DNA of 64,000 nucleotides from CAWICD01 sp052267165 (GCA_052267165.1 JBKQHO010000003.1:1-64000); one strand, 5' to 3'; positions 8,136 to 16,738 are shown, counted from the stretch's first letter. A program made the numbers and translations. The notes: generated from the letters alone by a model not told the origin.

Positions 8136-8445
8136 AATCGGCACCGGCAGCGTCTTCGCGCAGCTTGGCTTGCCAAACCCCGAAGATCGCCTGCGCAAGG
8201 CACGGCTGATGAGCGTTATCAATGATGTTATCAAGCGGCGCGGGCTTTCGCAGAGCGACGTGGCTAAACTCGCCGGACTAGATCAAGCGGATATTTCCCG
8301 CATTATGCACGGCCGCGGCGCCCGTTACTCCACCGATCGCCTCCTGAATGTGCTAGCGCGCCTTGGCGTCGATGTTGAACTCATCCAGCGCCGTGGTGAG
8401 AATGGCGATCTCGTCGTCGAAGTTCACGAACTTGCGAGGGCTTGA
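8104..8445 (+). CDS. HigA-family Xre antitoxin
   Basis: A 113-residue protein with an HTH_3/Xre domain at about residues 37-95 (GLSQSDVAKLAGLDQADISR followed by a winged turn and LLNVLARLGVDVEL). It matches the antitoxins paired with Gp49-type toxins (HigBA-2 arrangement, toxin first). The ATG at 8104 lies inside the toxin's 3' end. It probably represses the promoter at 7755-7784. The frame is intact, so the DNA-binding function may survive although the toxin is broken. Confidence 0.85.
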   Translation: MSNRNEKLAIEIGTGSVFAQLGLPNPEDRLRKARLMSVINDVIKRRGLSQSDVAKLAGLDQADISRIMHGRGARYSTDRLLNVLARLGVDVELIQRRGENGDLVVEVHELARA

Positions 8446-8513
8446 CTTCTCGCGGGCTGACACAGGATGACGGGCTGCGGGAAGGTGACGAGATCCGGCC
8501 AGCACGTCTGGGC

Positions 8514-8760
8514 TCAAGCGGCTAACACCCGGTCGCCACGCTTGGAAAAGCGACTGCGCGGCGTCAGGCGCAAGAGTAGCTCGCCGATCTCCGATCGCGT
8601 GGTTTCAAACTCGGATGACCGTATTCGTCATAGCAGATGAGCTCGCTGCTAAGCGTGTGATAGTCGAGCGCATAGCCTTCACGCATAGCGGCCGGGGATT
8701 CGTCGAGGGTGTATCGCGGCCACGACCGACTGATCTTACCGGCACTGGAGTCCCTCTGGA
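8514..8760 (-). pseudogene. Fragment resembling a ComF-like phosphoribosyltransferase N-terminus
   Basis: Minus-strand codons give MREGYALDYHTLSSELI and CYDEYGHP, then after a one-base shift near 8620 FETTRSEIGELLLRL, ending at a stop at 8514-8516. The Y-x-LDYHT-x-SS ... RSEIGEL-x-RL pattern is what I recall from the start of ComF-like phosphoribosyltransferases found near defence helicases; that assignment is uncertain. Only about 75 residues remain. Confidence 0.3.
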
Positions 8761-8787
8761 GCTGCGCGACGGGGCCTAGCTCGTGGG

Positions 8788-8975
8788 CCCCGACAGGATG
8801 ACGATGGCGGCGCGCTGGGCGTCGAGCCAGGCGGCGGAGGCGACGAGGAGGTCGGCGAGGTGCGCGAAGGCGGACTCGACTTCTTCGCGCGTGCAGCCTT
8901 GGGTGCTGCCGGCGCCTTGCAGGGCGCGGTCGACGAGCAGCATCGCGGCGTCGACAGTGCGGTGCGGGGCAGCGA
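8788..8975 (-). repeat. Repeated C-terminal module, copy 3
   Basis: This copy encodes VDAAMLLVDRALQGAGS to AIVILSGPTS. It is joined in a different frame to the end of the restriction-endonuclease gene immediately upstream on the minus strand, so the junction is a recombination scar. Shorter echoes of its 3' edge (ACAGGATGACG) occur at about 8461-8471, 14152-14162 and 18433-18443. Confidence 0.7.
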
Positions 8976-10273
8976 GAGCAGGGTGCTGAGGTCCGCGACG
9001 GTGAGGGCGGTGACCTCGTGCGTCTGCAATTCCTGGATGAGCTCGGTCTCGTCGGTGAAATCGGGACCAATCAGCAGCGCGAAGTCGGCGCAGAACGCGG
9101 GGACGAACTTCGCGGCCTCGGCGGCGTCGGGTTGGCTGACGACGCGCTTTCCCGTCTTGCACTCCAGCAGCGCGCGGTAGGCGAGCGGGCCGAGTTGCGC
9201 GTCGGCGATGCCGTCGGGCTGCGCGTGGGCGCCGAGGTGGCGCGTGCGGAAGCCGAGCTCCGCGAACGCATCGCAGCAGGCCAGTTCGAAGGCCTGCGGG
9301 TCGCTGCCGGTCGCAGTCGAGGTCAGGCGCGCGATAAGGGCCTCCTTCGCGACGTCGAGCGCGGGCTGCGGGAAGGTGACGAGATCCGGCCAGTCGTCGG
9401 GCGGTTCGTTGATCCGGAACTTACGCTGGCCGTCCTGGATGAGCTGCGGTTTGCGACCGTGGCCGAGCGTGCGCGCGACGTACTCGATCAGGGCGGTGTA
9501 AACGTACTTGCGCGTCGTCTGTGGCGGGACGAGTTTGCGCGCCAGCGCTGCGGCGAGGATCTCGTCGGCGCTGTGGGCTTTGCCGTCCTCGAGGATGGCG
9601 AGCGCCGCGAGGATCACGTGGCCGCGCGGGGCGGAGTCCAGGGAGAGCGCCGGGGGCGCGCTGGCGGCGTGCGCCGGCGCGGGCAGGCGCTGGTCGCCGA
9701 TGCAGGTTACTTCGGTGCTGAACAGATCGCCGACGGCGGCGAGGCGCGCGGGGAAGGCGGCGGCGGTCGAGGGGTGCGGGTCGTTCCCGGCGGCGAGATC
9801 GGGCCAGGCGACGGGCGTGACGACGGGGAGGTCGAACGCGCCGCGCAAGCTGTACGGCAGAGCGCGATGCCGCCGTGGGCGTCCAGCAGGGGCACGGCGT
9901 CGACGGACTCGGCGTGGAGGTATTCGCGGATCGCGAGCGCGGCTTCGCGGACGCGCGCGAGCGGGGTAGCGCCGGTACGCTCGAACAGGAGCCGGGCGAA
10001 GTGCAAGCGGTCCTCGTCTTCCACCAGCGGCGCCCAGCTGTGGAACTCGATGGCGAACGCGCAGTGGACCTCCCAGAGCAGCCTTCGTTCGGAGAGCGGG
10101 ACTTCGGTAACGTGATAGTGCGGCGGTTCCGAGAAGCCGCCCGGGAAGTTCGCGAAGACGATGGGCTCGTTCGCAAAGTTGCGCTCGAGCAGCGGGCCGG
10201 CCCGTTCGTAGTGCGCGAGAACGGCCGGGATAACGTTTACGTCGTCTACGCCGTCCGGAGAAGCGTACGTCAT
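8960..10273 (-). pseudogene. PD-(D/E)XK restriction endonuclease, frameshifted
   Basis: ATG 10273 opens a frame encoding an N-terminal region (ANEPIVFANFPGGFSEPPHY ... RRLLWEVHCAFAIEFHSWAP). Near 9855 a one-base deletion breaks the frame between DAHGGIA and PYSLRGAF. The second part holds a probable winged-helix domain (HVILAALAILEDGKAHSADE) and an Mrr-like nuclease domain: FAELGFRTRHLGAHAQPDG supplies the Asp and LLECKTGK the E-x-K pair of the PD-(D/E)XK site. The C-terminus runs into repeat copy 3 out of frame. Pieces of this gene recur at 8464-8500, 10.65-10.87, 11.9-12.2, 14.2 and 16.96-17.0 kb, so several copies once existed. It would cut foreign or modified DNA if intact. Confidence 0.65.
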
Positions 10274-10420
10274 GTCGCGGGATTACGTGGCGCTCGTTCC
10301 AGGGCTCTTCGGCGGGCGGAGCGGGGGAGTTGCAGCGGGGGGTCGCGGGAGAACGCGATTGGGAACGATCAGCGGGCGCGCCAGGAGGACGGAGTCCGAT
10401 TCTCCTGCAGCTCAACCCAA

Positions 10421-10610
10421 CTGCGTTTGGGTCGGGCAACGGGCCTCTTCGCGCGACGCCTCGATTAAGGATAAGAGGCAAACGCCCGAGACCTTCGCCA
10501 CCTGCGGGAAGAGCGCATATCGCGTGCTGACCGGGGGCCTCAAAGGGCTGTTACGTCACATTTCTCGATGCCGAAACGAAGGCTTCGTGATGGAGCGGAT
10601 GGCGGATTAA
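10421..10610 (+). pseudogene. 3' fragment of a second DUF2075 helicase gene
   Basis: Plus-strand codons give CVWVGQRASS, TPETFATCGKSAYRVL and FVMERMAD before a stop, clearly matching the last 65 residues of the intact helicase at 12247-14115, with small indels that break the frame around the KGCYVTFLD motif. Similarity covers roughly 10425-10610 against 13920-14115. Nothing upstream resembles the rest of the helicase, so only the extreme 3' end was copied or retained. Confidence 0.8.
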
Positions 10611-10619
10611 ATTAGATCG

Positions 10620-10895
10620 CGCGCGGCCGGTATTGCGCGCGGCGGTCCCAGAGGAGATCGCCGATCGCTTCGGAGGCGAAGCCCGAGACGAGCGCGGCGC
10701 GCATGGCGGTGTTGACCTATTTGCGCGTCGTCTGCCCGCGGAACGAGTTTGCTCGCCAGCGCGCGGCGGCGAGGATATTGTCGGCGCTGTGGGCTTTGCC
10801 GTCCTAGAAGACGGCGAGCCGCGAGGATCACGTGGCTGCGCGGAGCGGAGTCTCCAGCGTGTCGGGGGCGGTGAAGCGCTGTGACCGTCCATAGG
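10620..10895 (-). pseudogene. Chimeric scrap of the restriction enzyme and module genes
   Basis: Reading the minus strand, 10870 down to about 10710 matches the restriction enzyme's HVILAALAILEDGKAHSADE ... ARKLVP segment with frame changes. It then switches near 10700 to the SGFASEAIGDLLWDRR segment of the 5878-6372 gene. Two genes that lie apart elsewhere are joined here in about 250 bases. No open frame of useful length remains. Confidence 0.55.
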
Positions 10896-10916
10896 CAGGA
10901 CAATCCAGCGTCGATT

Positions 10917-11164
10917 GCGGCGGGCTAGAAGATTGCCGAGTTCACTCGGGACCGAGCGAGCCGCAGCGGCCTCTTGCCCAGGCCTGCTCCTCGGTGAACC
11001 CGATCTTAAAAAAGGCCGCCGGACCCAGTTTGTCGATTTCCATGCTCGCTTGCTGGCTGTCCCGCTCTGCCTGCTGAGCCTCGAGGGAGTGCTTCATGGA
11101 TGGCGGGAGATACTCGCTGAGGTTGATTTTCATGGCGGCCCTCTGAGTGTATCAGACTCTGGCG
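10917..11164. repeat. Long direct repeat, copy 2 (partner 6287-6534)
   Basis: The same order of sequence as 6287-6534: the TTGCCGAG boundary, the small gene MKINL and the tail of the membrane-protein gene (RQSLIHSEGRHENQ). Similarity stops at about 11164, exactly where the sequence GCGCAAGAGGGTACTGACC begins; that 19-mer is itself repeated at 17003-17021. Confidence 0.75.
10942..11133 (-). CDS. Second copy of the 51-residue small protein, extended
   Basis: Begins MKINLSEYLPPSMKHSLEAQ and keeps the frame of the 6347-6502 copy through KIGFTEEQA. The stop is replaced by TGG, adding WARGRCGSLGPE before the next stop. It has neither an intact upstream membrane gene nor a downstream partner, so it is probably not functional despite the open frame. 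Confidence 0.4.
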   Translation of the reverse strand: MKINLSEYLPPSMKHSLEAQQAERDSQQASMEIDKLGPAAFFKIGFTEEQAWARGRCGSLGPE

Positions 11165-11194
11165 CAAGAGGGTACTGACCCCTGCAGCGCGAGC

Positions 11195-11224
11195 TTGACA
11201 GGTCCGTTCAGAACGGAGTACCAT
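11195..11224 (+). promoter_or_regulatory. Promoter with palindromic operator for the BrnT locus
   Basis: TTGACA at 11195-11200 and TACCAT at 11219-11224 give a promoter-like pair with an 18-base spacer. The spacer holds the perfect palindrome CCGTTC-A-GAACGG (11204-11216), a likely operator for the antitoxin encoded downstream. Confidence 0.5.
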
Positions 11225-11228
11225 TGCA

Positions 11229-11541
11229 GTGCAGGGTGCGTTCGCTGACTTCGAGTGGGACAAAGACAAGAGCGATCGCTGCTTGTAATGAACGTGGCTT
11301 TGACTTTGCTCATGCGGCGCGGATCTGGGCCGAAAGCCCCGTCCTCGAAACGAGCGCTCGCGAAGTCGAGGGTGAGCGCCGCACTTTGTCTATCGGTATC
11401 GTCGAGGGCTTGACCATTGCGGTCGTCTGGACGGCGCGCGGCAACGCCCGCCGCATCCTGTCGGCTCATGCCGCTTCACGAAAGGAGCGCCGTGCCTACC
11501 ATTCGCGTCTCGAAGACGAAAATAGCGCGGGGTCGCGGTAA
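11229..11541 (+). pseudogene. BrnT-family toxin with one-base insertion
   Basis: GTG 11229 starts VQGAFADFEWDKDKSDRCL, the typical D-F-x-W-D-x-x-K start of BrnT ribonuclease-like toxins, and hits TAA at 11286. Removing T11286 continues directly into NERGFDFAHAARIWAE, then RTLSIGIVEG, TIAVVWTARG, RRILSAHAASRKERRAYH, the conserved remainder. The toxin is therefore complete apart from one base. The antitoxin start lies inside its 3' end. BrnT products are RNases held by a DNA-binding partner. Confidence 0.8.
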
Positions 11542-11839
11542 GGTCGACCGAGCAAAGGTTGATGCTTTCTCCGAGGACGACCTCGAGCGCTTCGCGCGGG
11601 AAGATGGGGTCGCGCTCGACGAGACTGCTGAGCTGCGATACTCGAGTGAATACGTGCGAGCGGTTCGCGAACGCCTCAAGCTCACCCAGGCGGAGTTTGC
11701 GCGACGCTTCGGTTTGAGCGAACGGACGATCCAAGAGTGGGAGCAGGGGCGAGCGGAGCCCGAAGGCCCAGCACGCATTCTGCTGCGTGTCATCGATCGT
11801 GAGCCGAAGGCAGTGGAGCGAGCACTGCGGGTTTCGTAG
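11491..11839 (+). CDS. Xre-type antitoxin paired with BrnT
   Basis: GTG 11491 follows AAGGAG at good spacing; the 115-residue product has a linker of alternating charges and a C-terminal HTH (LKLTQAEFARRFGLSERTIQ EWEQGRAEP in two parts) followed by LRVIDREPKAVERAL, a tail common in antitoxins of the BrnA/MqsA-like Xre group. It overlaps the toxin by 51 bases. It probably binds the CCGTTCAGAACGG palindrome upstream. Its last 16 codons recur, diverged, at 17030-17074. Confidence 0.75.
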
Positions 11840-11879
11840 GGACGCCTAGCCTTACTGCGGCGGACGTCCGCCCAGCAGA

Positions 11880-12235
11880 GTGATTGGGTTCGAGTTGGTC
11901 TCGTCGATAAAATCGGGACCGATCAGCAGCGCGAAGTCGGCGGAGAACGTGGGGCGCGGTAGGCGAGCGGGCCGAGTTGGGCGGCGGCGATGCCGTCGGG
12001 CTGCGCGTGGGCGCCGAGGTGGCGCGTGCGGACACCAGCGGCGCCCTGCCGTGGAACTCGATGGCGTACGCGCGCTGGACTTCCCAAAGCAGCCTTCGCC
12101 CGGAGAGCTGGACCTCGGTGACGTGATAGTGCGGCGGTTCCAAGAAGCCGCCCGGGAAGTTCGCGAAGACGACGGGCTCGTTCGCAAAGCTGCGCTCGAG
12201 CCCGTATCGAGAGGGGTGACCCCTTCTTCTCGCGG
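11880..12235 (-). pseudogene. Deleted remnant of the restriction-enzyme gene
   Basis: The minus strand gives PHYHVTEVQLSGRRLLWEV then AYAIEFHGRAP (N-terminal part), RTRHLGAHAQPDGIAAAQLG (catalytic Asp region) and FSADFALLIGPDFIDET (C-terminal part), each matching the 8.96-10.27 kb copy. The intervening hundreds of bases are missing and the frame changes between pieces. Order and strand are preserved, so serial internal deletion explains it better than random copying. Confidence 0.7.
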
Positions 12236-12246
12236 ATTTCTCACGG

Positions 12247-14115
12247 ATGCAGCTCTACGTCGGATCTACGGACGAGTTCGTCGGAGACGTTACCGGCCAT
12301 CGCATCACCGATCGCCTTCGTGCGGCGTTCTACAATTACTACGGCTACCAGCCGGCATTTTCCGAGCTCAACTCGTGGGATAACTCCCTTGCGCAGATGG
12401 CGCTGGCGCTGAACGCCGCTCGTTTGGCGGACAACGGCATCGTCGTCGAAATGGAGTTGCCGTTGTCGTCAGCTCGGCTCGACTGCTTACTCTTTGGGCG
12501 CTCCGACGCCAACGATCCAACAGGCATGGTCGTGGAACTCAAGCAGTGGACGCAAGCTCGCGAGGTCGAGCAGGACGGTTGCGTTGCTTCGTTTGTCGGC
12601 GGTGCCGAGCGCGTGCTCGCGCATCCGTCTCTGCAGAGTTACAACTACGCGCAGTACCTTCGCGACTCCGTAACCAGTTACAGCGGCGAAGGAGCCGTCG
12701 CGCTCCGATCGTGCAGCTATCTGCACAACTTGGAGCCCAAGTCCGCGGCGATCCTGACGTCTCCGCGTTTTGCGAGCATCGTTGCAAGCTCGCCTCTGTT
12801 TGCTGCGCACGACGTAAACGAGCTCATCGGCGCTCTTCGCAGCGCGATCGGACGAGGCAAGGGCATGGCCGTCATGAAGACGGCACTCTCCGGAAAACAG
12901 AAGCCCTCTCGCAAACTGCTCGAGCACACGGCGGCAATGGTGGGCGGCGAGCCGCGGTACACGCTGCTCGACGAGCAGATCGTCGCTTTCGAGACGATCC
13001 TCGCCGAATACCGGCGCGCGCGCCGCTCGAAGACGGAACATTCGGTCGTCGTCGTCAAGGGCGGACCGGGCACCGGGAAGTCGGTCATCGCGCTCAACCT
13101 CGTCGGCACCTTATCGAAGCTCGGCGTGGACGTCCGTCATGCAACGGGCAGCAAGGCATTCACGCAGACGCTCTGGAAAGTTCTCGGGAATCGCGTCAAG
13201 CCGCAGTTCCGCTATTTCAACCAGTTCGGCACGACGGAGGAGGGCACGCTCGACGTGCTCGTCTGCGACGAAGCGCACCGAATTCGCGAGAGCAGCGCTA
13301 CGCGATTCACGCCGAAGAGCATGCGTACGGACCGGTCACAGATCGAAGAACTGCTGCTCGCCGCCAAGACGAGCGTCTTTTTCGTCGACGATCACCAGGC
13401 AGTGCGCCCGAATGAGATCGGCAGCTCGCATCTGATTCGCGAAGCAGCTGTTGCGAGCGGCGCCCGGTATGCCGAGGTCGATCTTCGCACCCAGTTCCGC
13501 TGCGCGGGGTCGGAAAGCTACCTCGACTGGCTCGATCAGCTTCTCGAGATTCGAAGGACCGGCCGCATCCATCTTTCCGAAGAGGACGCCTTCGACTTCG
13601 AGATCGTCGACACGCCTGCGCTGCTCGACGAGGCGATAAAGGAGAGAATCGCTCTCGGGCAGAGCGCGCGCTTGACCGCCGGCTTTTGCTGGAAGTGGTC
13701 TAAGCCAAGGACCGATGGGACGCTCGTGGACGACGTCGCGATCGGCGAGTTTCGCCGGCCGTGGAATGCGCAGCCGGACGCTGCGAGACTCGCGCCCGGG
13801 ATCCCGCCTGCGCCGCTGTGGGCCTGGACGCCGGAGGGGGCCGGTCAAGTCGGCTGCATTTACACGGCACAGGGGTTCGAGTTCGACTACGTCGGCGTGA
13901 TCTTCGGAACCGATCTCGTCATCCGCAACGGCGTTTGGGTCGGCCAACAGGCCTCGTCGCACGACCAGTCGATCAAGGGGAAAACGCCCGAGACCTTCGC
14001 CACTTGCGTGAAGAACGCATATCGCGTGCTGATGACCCGCGGCCTCAAGGGCTGCTACGTCACGTTTCTCGATGACCAGACGCGGGCGTTCGTGATGGAG
14101 CGGATGGCGGGTTAA
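12247..14115 (+). CDS. PD-(D/E)XK nuclease fused to DUF2075 (Schlafen-type) SF1 helicase
   Basis: This intact 622-residue protein has, at residues 77-100, LDCLLFG ... MVVELKQW, the D and E-x-K of a PD-(D/E)XK nuclease. From about 265 follows a DUF2075 superfamily-1 motor: Walker A GGPGTGKS, Walker B VCDEAHRIRE (about 339), FVDDHQAV, RTQFRC, TAQGFEFDYVGVIFG and the arginine-finger region YRVLMTRGLKG near the C-terminus. Related nuclease-helicase proteins lie in phage-defence islands, where they are thought to act on nucleic acid during infection; the exact role is not established. It has its own ATG, no operon partner on its strand, and duplicated 3' DNA at 10.4 kb. It is the best-preserved large gene in the island. 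Confidence 0.8.
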   Translation: MQLYVGSTDEFVGDVTGHRITDRLRAAFYNYYGYQPAFSELNSWDNSLAQMALALNAARLADNGIVVEMELPLSSARLDCLLFGRSDANDPTGMVVELKQWTQAREVEQDGCVASFVGGAERVLAHPSLQSYNYAQYLRDSVTSYSGEGAVALRSCSYLHNLEPKSAAILTSPRFASIVASSPLFAAHDVNELIGALRSAIGRGKGMAVMKTALSGKQKPSRKLLEHTAAMVGGEPRYTLLDEQIVAFETILAEYRRARRSKTEHSVVVVKGGPGTGKSVIALNLVGTLSKLGVDVRHATGSKAFTQTLWKVLGNRVKPQFRYFNQFGTTEEGTLDVLVCDEAHRIRESSATRFTPKSMRTDRSQIEELLLAAKTSVFFVDDHQAVRPNEIGSSHLIREAAVASGARYAEVDLRTQFRCAGSESYLDWLDQLLEIRRTGRIHLSEEDAFDFEIVDTPALLDEAIKERIALGQSARLTAGFCWKWSKPRTDGTLVDDVAIGEFRRPWNAQPDAARLAPGIPPAPLWAWTPEGAGQVGCIYTAQGFEFDYVGVIFGTDLVIRNGVWVGQQASSHDQSIKGKTPETFATCVKNAYRVLMTRGLKGCYVTFLDDQTRAFVMERMAG

Positions 14116-14139
14116 GCCTCCCTCGGTACGAACTCGTAG

Positions 14140-14253
14140 TCGGATACAGGATGACGCTGGCGGTGCACTGGGGGTCGCGCCAAACGGCTTAGGCGGCTGC
14201 GGAAAGGTGACGAGGTCCGGCCAGTCGTCGGGGGCTCGTTGATCCGGAACTTG
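14140..14253 (-). repeat. Scraps of module and restriction-enzyme sequence
   Basis: About 14149-14190 matches the 3' edge of the repeated module (ACAGGATGACG, then GGCGGTGCACTGGGGGTCG), and 14204-14253 matches the restriction-enzyme segment at 9366-9423 (GGTGACGAG, CCGGCCAGTCGTCGG, TTGATCCGGAACTT). They are joined directly, which again marks a recombination junction. No gene is encoded. Confidence 0.65.
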
Positions 14254-14255
14254 CG

Positions 14256-15146
14256 TTAGTCTGGATTCGGAGCGATGAGCCCGTGAATTGTGCCGCCTTC
14301 GTAACTGTACTGGTCAAGGTATAGCTGCTCCGACTGGAGATAGTCGGCCACTGCGATGTCCCCGTAACCTAGTGCGTACCAGGTGCGAAGGGCGGCTAAT
14401 GCCGGCGTGAACCACGATCGCATTTCGCCAAGGAGCGGAGCGAGGGCTACATCGAATCCCTCGCCCGGATTGTCGACGAGGAACAGTAAGTCAAATGTGA
14501 ACGGCATGCTGTCATTTGCGACGTGTAGCCTGACTTCTGCGATCTGATCGAGCAGGCCCACGTCGAGTGCGCCTTGCGCCTGCATGGTCCGGAGATTTTC
14601 AAGCATCGGCCGAACGATCACGGCCACGACGTCGTCGGGGAATGCCGGCCTATTGAAGCGGCGCGCGATCCAGCGTGCGAAGCGACGGCGCGCGTCGTCA
14701 GTTGTTGCGCCAACTTCCGGTGAAAGCGTCTCGAGGAGCGGCTTCTCGATGATGACACAGCTAGTCGCGTCGACGACGTAGCCGCGGTCGGGATCGAGGA
14801 GGAAGTAGCGACTACTGTTGCGGGCCGCCGGTCCGAGTATTTTCACGTTGTCCGTCCGGAAGACCGGCATGGCGAAAACGTTCGGCTCGTCGTTGCGGGG
14901 CTTCACGATGTCGCACGCTTGGCTGATGACGACTAAGCGTGTCGTGGAGGATGGGATGCCGAATGCGACACCGTGCGGTACGCTTGGGCTCAGACGAGTA
15001 TCGGGTTCGGCTTTTCGGGCCGCGGCCCGTGCGAGCTTCGAGATTGGACGATCGGGCGCAAACACGATGCTGACCGCAAGGGGACTGAGCAGGGCGCCTT
15101 GCGTCCAACCCACTTCGTGCAGTTTGCGCCCGAGGTCCTGACTCAT
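14256..15146 (-). CDS. Unknown protein with a conserved SQACD segment (operon gene 3)
   Basis: A 296-residue soluble protein I cannot assign. The most distinctive segment is LVVISQACDIVKPRNDEPN at about residues 71-89, a Ser-Gln-x-Cys-Asp pattern seen in sporadic proteins of bacterial accessory islands; the rest is mixed alpha/beta with no nucleotide-binding or nuclease motif that I can see. ATG 15146 directly follows the stop of the Xre-like gene (TAAATG), so it is translationally coupled to it. The frame is intact, unlike most neighbours. Confidence 0.6.
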   Translation of the reverse strand: MSQDLGRKLHEVGWTQGALLSPLAVSIVFAPDRPISKLARAAARKAEPDTRLSPSVPHGVAFGIPSSTTRLVVISQACDIVKPRNDEPNVFAMPVFRTDNVKILGPAARNSSRYFLLDPDRGYVVDATSCVIIEKPLLETLSPEVGATTDDARRRFARWIARRFNRPAFPDDVVAVIVRPMLENLRTMQAQGALDVGLLDQIAEVRLHVANDSMPFTFDLLFLVDNPGEGFDVALAPLLGEMRSWFTPALAALRTWYALGYGDIAVADYLQSEQLYLDQYSYEGGTIHGLIAPNPD

Positions 15147-15896
15147 TTACGCCTGGAAGAGGCCATAGCCCACGGCGCTCGGCTCGCCCTCGTCGGGCGC
15201 GTCTGCAGCCTCGTCTGCGCTTGCGCTCGGACTCAAGTCCTCAAGTCGCTCGCGGTCAAGAGTGCGAGCCCAACCAAGAGAGCGGACGCGCCGAAGGCCG
15301 CTGCGCGGAGCGCTGGCCCCACCCGCGGAATAGGTAACGGCGACTTGGAGCGCAAGGCCGATGACGACGGCGTCCTTTCGCTGAATCAATAGTTCGAGCG
15401 GCGTGCCGGCTGCGGTCTGCCGGTCAAGAAATTGACGAAGGTTTGGTTTTATCGCGGCGAGCACGTTCAGCGTATCGAGTAGCTCGCCAAGACGCTCGCG
15501 AGACTCGGCCGATATTCCGGCACCGTTGAGCCATTTGTGATAACTAACTTTGCTGACGCCGACCGCCTTGGCGAGGACTTCGATAGGGAGACCGGTCTCA
15601 TGCTTGAGACGTTGTGGAAGCTCCGCGGGATCCGGCTGGGCAACGGGCTGCAGGGGAGCCGTCAAGGCAAGGGTCGTTCTGGATTCTGTGAGGACGCCAA
15701 TGCCTGCGGCGTCACGAACGAACATCGTGCTTGCAGCCGTCGGGCCATCCAATTTGGGCGTGATGCAATCTCCTGCGCAGACGATGGCCGCGCTGGCGGT
15801 TGTCGGCGGCTCGCCGCCGTTCTGCACGAGGAGGAACGCAGCGATGGAGCCTGCCGCAAGGCCTTGCAGCATCATGTCATTGATCGTGATTTGCAT
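15147..15896 (-). CDS. Xre-like DNA-binding protein (operon gene 2)
   Basis: 249 residues starting at ATG 15896, which shares one base with the stop of the upstream gene (TGATG). A helix-turn-helix lies at about residues 88-145: LPIEVLAKAVGVSKVSYHKW, a charged turn, then ISAESRERLGELLDTLNVL. The N-terminal 85 residues are weakly hydrophobic (MLQGLAAGSIAAFLLVQ) with two cysteines; the C-terminal 60 are acidic and low-complexity. It may read the repeated GTTTAC sites 850 bases upstream at the operon promoter. Alternatives are a toxin-binding or sensor adaptor role. Confidence 0.6.
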   Translation of the reverse strand: MQITINDMMLQGLAAGSIAAFLLVQNGGEPPTTASAAIVCAGDCITPKLDGPTAASTMFVRDAAGIGVLTESRTTLALTAPLQPVAQPDPAELPQRLKHETGLPIEVLAKAVGVSKVSYHKWLNGAGISAESRERLGELLDTLNVLAAIKPNLRQFLDRQTAAGTPLELLIQRKDAVVIGLALQVAVTYSAGGASAPRSGLRRVRSLGWARTLDRERLEDLSPSASADEAADAPDEGEPSAVGYGLFQA

Positions 15897-16699
15897 CAGC
15901 CGACCTGTAGATGACGGTACAGCTCGCCGTTGCCTACGCACCAACGAAAAACGCGATAGAGGAACTCGTTGTAGACGATCATCCGGTCTACCGGCCGCGC
16001 ATCGAAGTCCCCAGGTCGTTCGTTGAAATAGTCGAGGTCAAGAAGGTAGAACGGACCCGATCGCGGCTTGCGACCCGCAGCGGGCGCGACAGTCGTGCCA
16101 TCGAGAAAGCCATGGCGGATTACGAGCGATCCGTCGGAGCGGTTCGTCCGAAGCTCGCTGACGGTCTGTTGAACGATGCCGCCGAGCACGTTGCGGGCAC
16201 CCATGCCAAGGAGCTCAGCGTTGAGCCCAAGATCAGCCCAACCCTCGTACGTCGCTCCACGATGATGCCGGAATTCGTTCACGTAGCGTAAACCGAAACG
16301 CAACTGATGGCGCGGCTTTAGCGTGTCCCGGACTCTTTCCAGGATGGTGCAAAAGCGGGCCGCGAACTCGTTGATGTCGGAGTACGTGCGACATTCGAGT
16401 GAGATCGTGTCAGCGGTTAAGCTGGCTGACCACCGGTAGTCGAGGCTGGAAAAGCGATAGACTTTGGAGCCCTCGGACGGGCTTACGCCTTGGGGCGTCA
16501 CGATGACGTTGAGGGCGCGCTCGAGGGCCGGTAACGGGTAGTCGGACGAAAGAGCCTCCTTCAGGTTAGTGAGGTAACCTTCCTCATCAAACCGAGGTAG
16601 CGGCGGAAATTTGACTTGGACGAGCGCGAGCTCCAGATGGGCGGCTGGGAAAAGGACGCGCTCGTAGGTCGGCAGCGCGTCGACCGATCTGGTAGGCAT
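15896..16699 (-). CDS. TIGR04255 family protein (operon gene 1)
   Basis: 267 residues starting at ATG 16699 behind AAGGAG. The pattern of an early strand with VKFPPLPRF, a middle YRWSASLTADTISLECRTYS segment, the TLKPRHQLRFGLRYVNEF block and the LDLDYFNERPG strand is that of the TIGR04255 family: sporadically distributed proteins of about 250 residues with no known biochemical role. It begins a tight three-gene operon whose junctions overlap by one base or touch. Such tight coupling of an orphan family to a DNA-binding protein is typical of undescribed conflict systems. Assignment is from recalled family pattern only. Confidence 0.65.
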   Translation of the reverse strand: MPTRSVDALPTYERVLFPAAHLELALVQVKFPPLPRFDEEGYLTNLKEALSSDYPLPALERALNVIVTPQGVSPSEGSKVYRFSSLDYRWSASLTADTISLECRTYSDINEFAARFCTILERVRDTLKPRHQLRFGLRYVNEFRHHRGATYEGWADLGLNAELLGMGARNVLGGIVQQTVSELRTNRSDGSLVIRHGFLDGTTVAPAAGRKPRSGPFYLLDLDYFNERPGDFDARPVDRMIVYNEFLYRVFRWCVGNGELYRHLQVG

Positions 16700-16738
16700 T
16701 TCGGGCTCCTTCGGGCGCTGGATCGTTGCCTGTTTCAG

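Noticed and set aside
5878..14253. CRISPR array, because of the repeated ACAGGATGACG segments
   Set aside because: Copies are irregularly spaced by hundreds to thousands of bases, are parts of longer coding repeats, and no cas genes are present.
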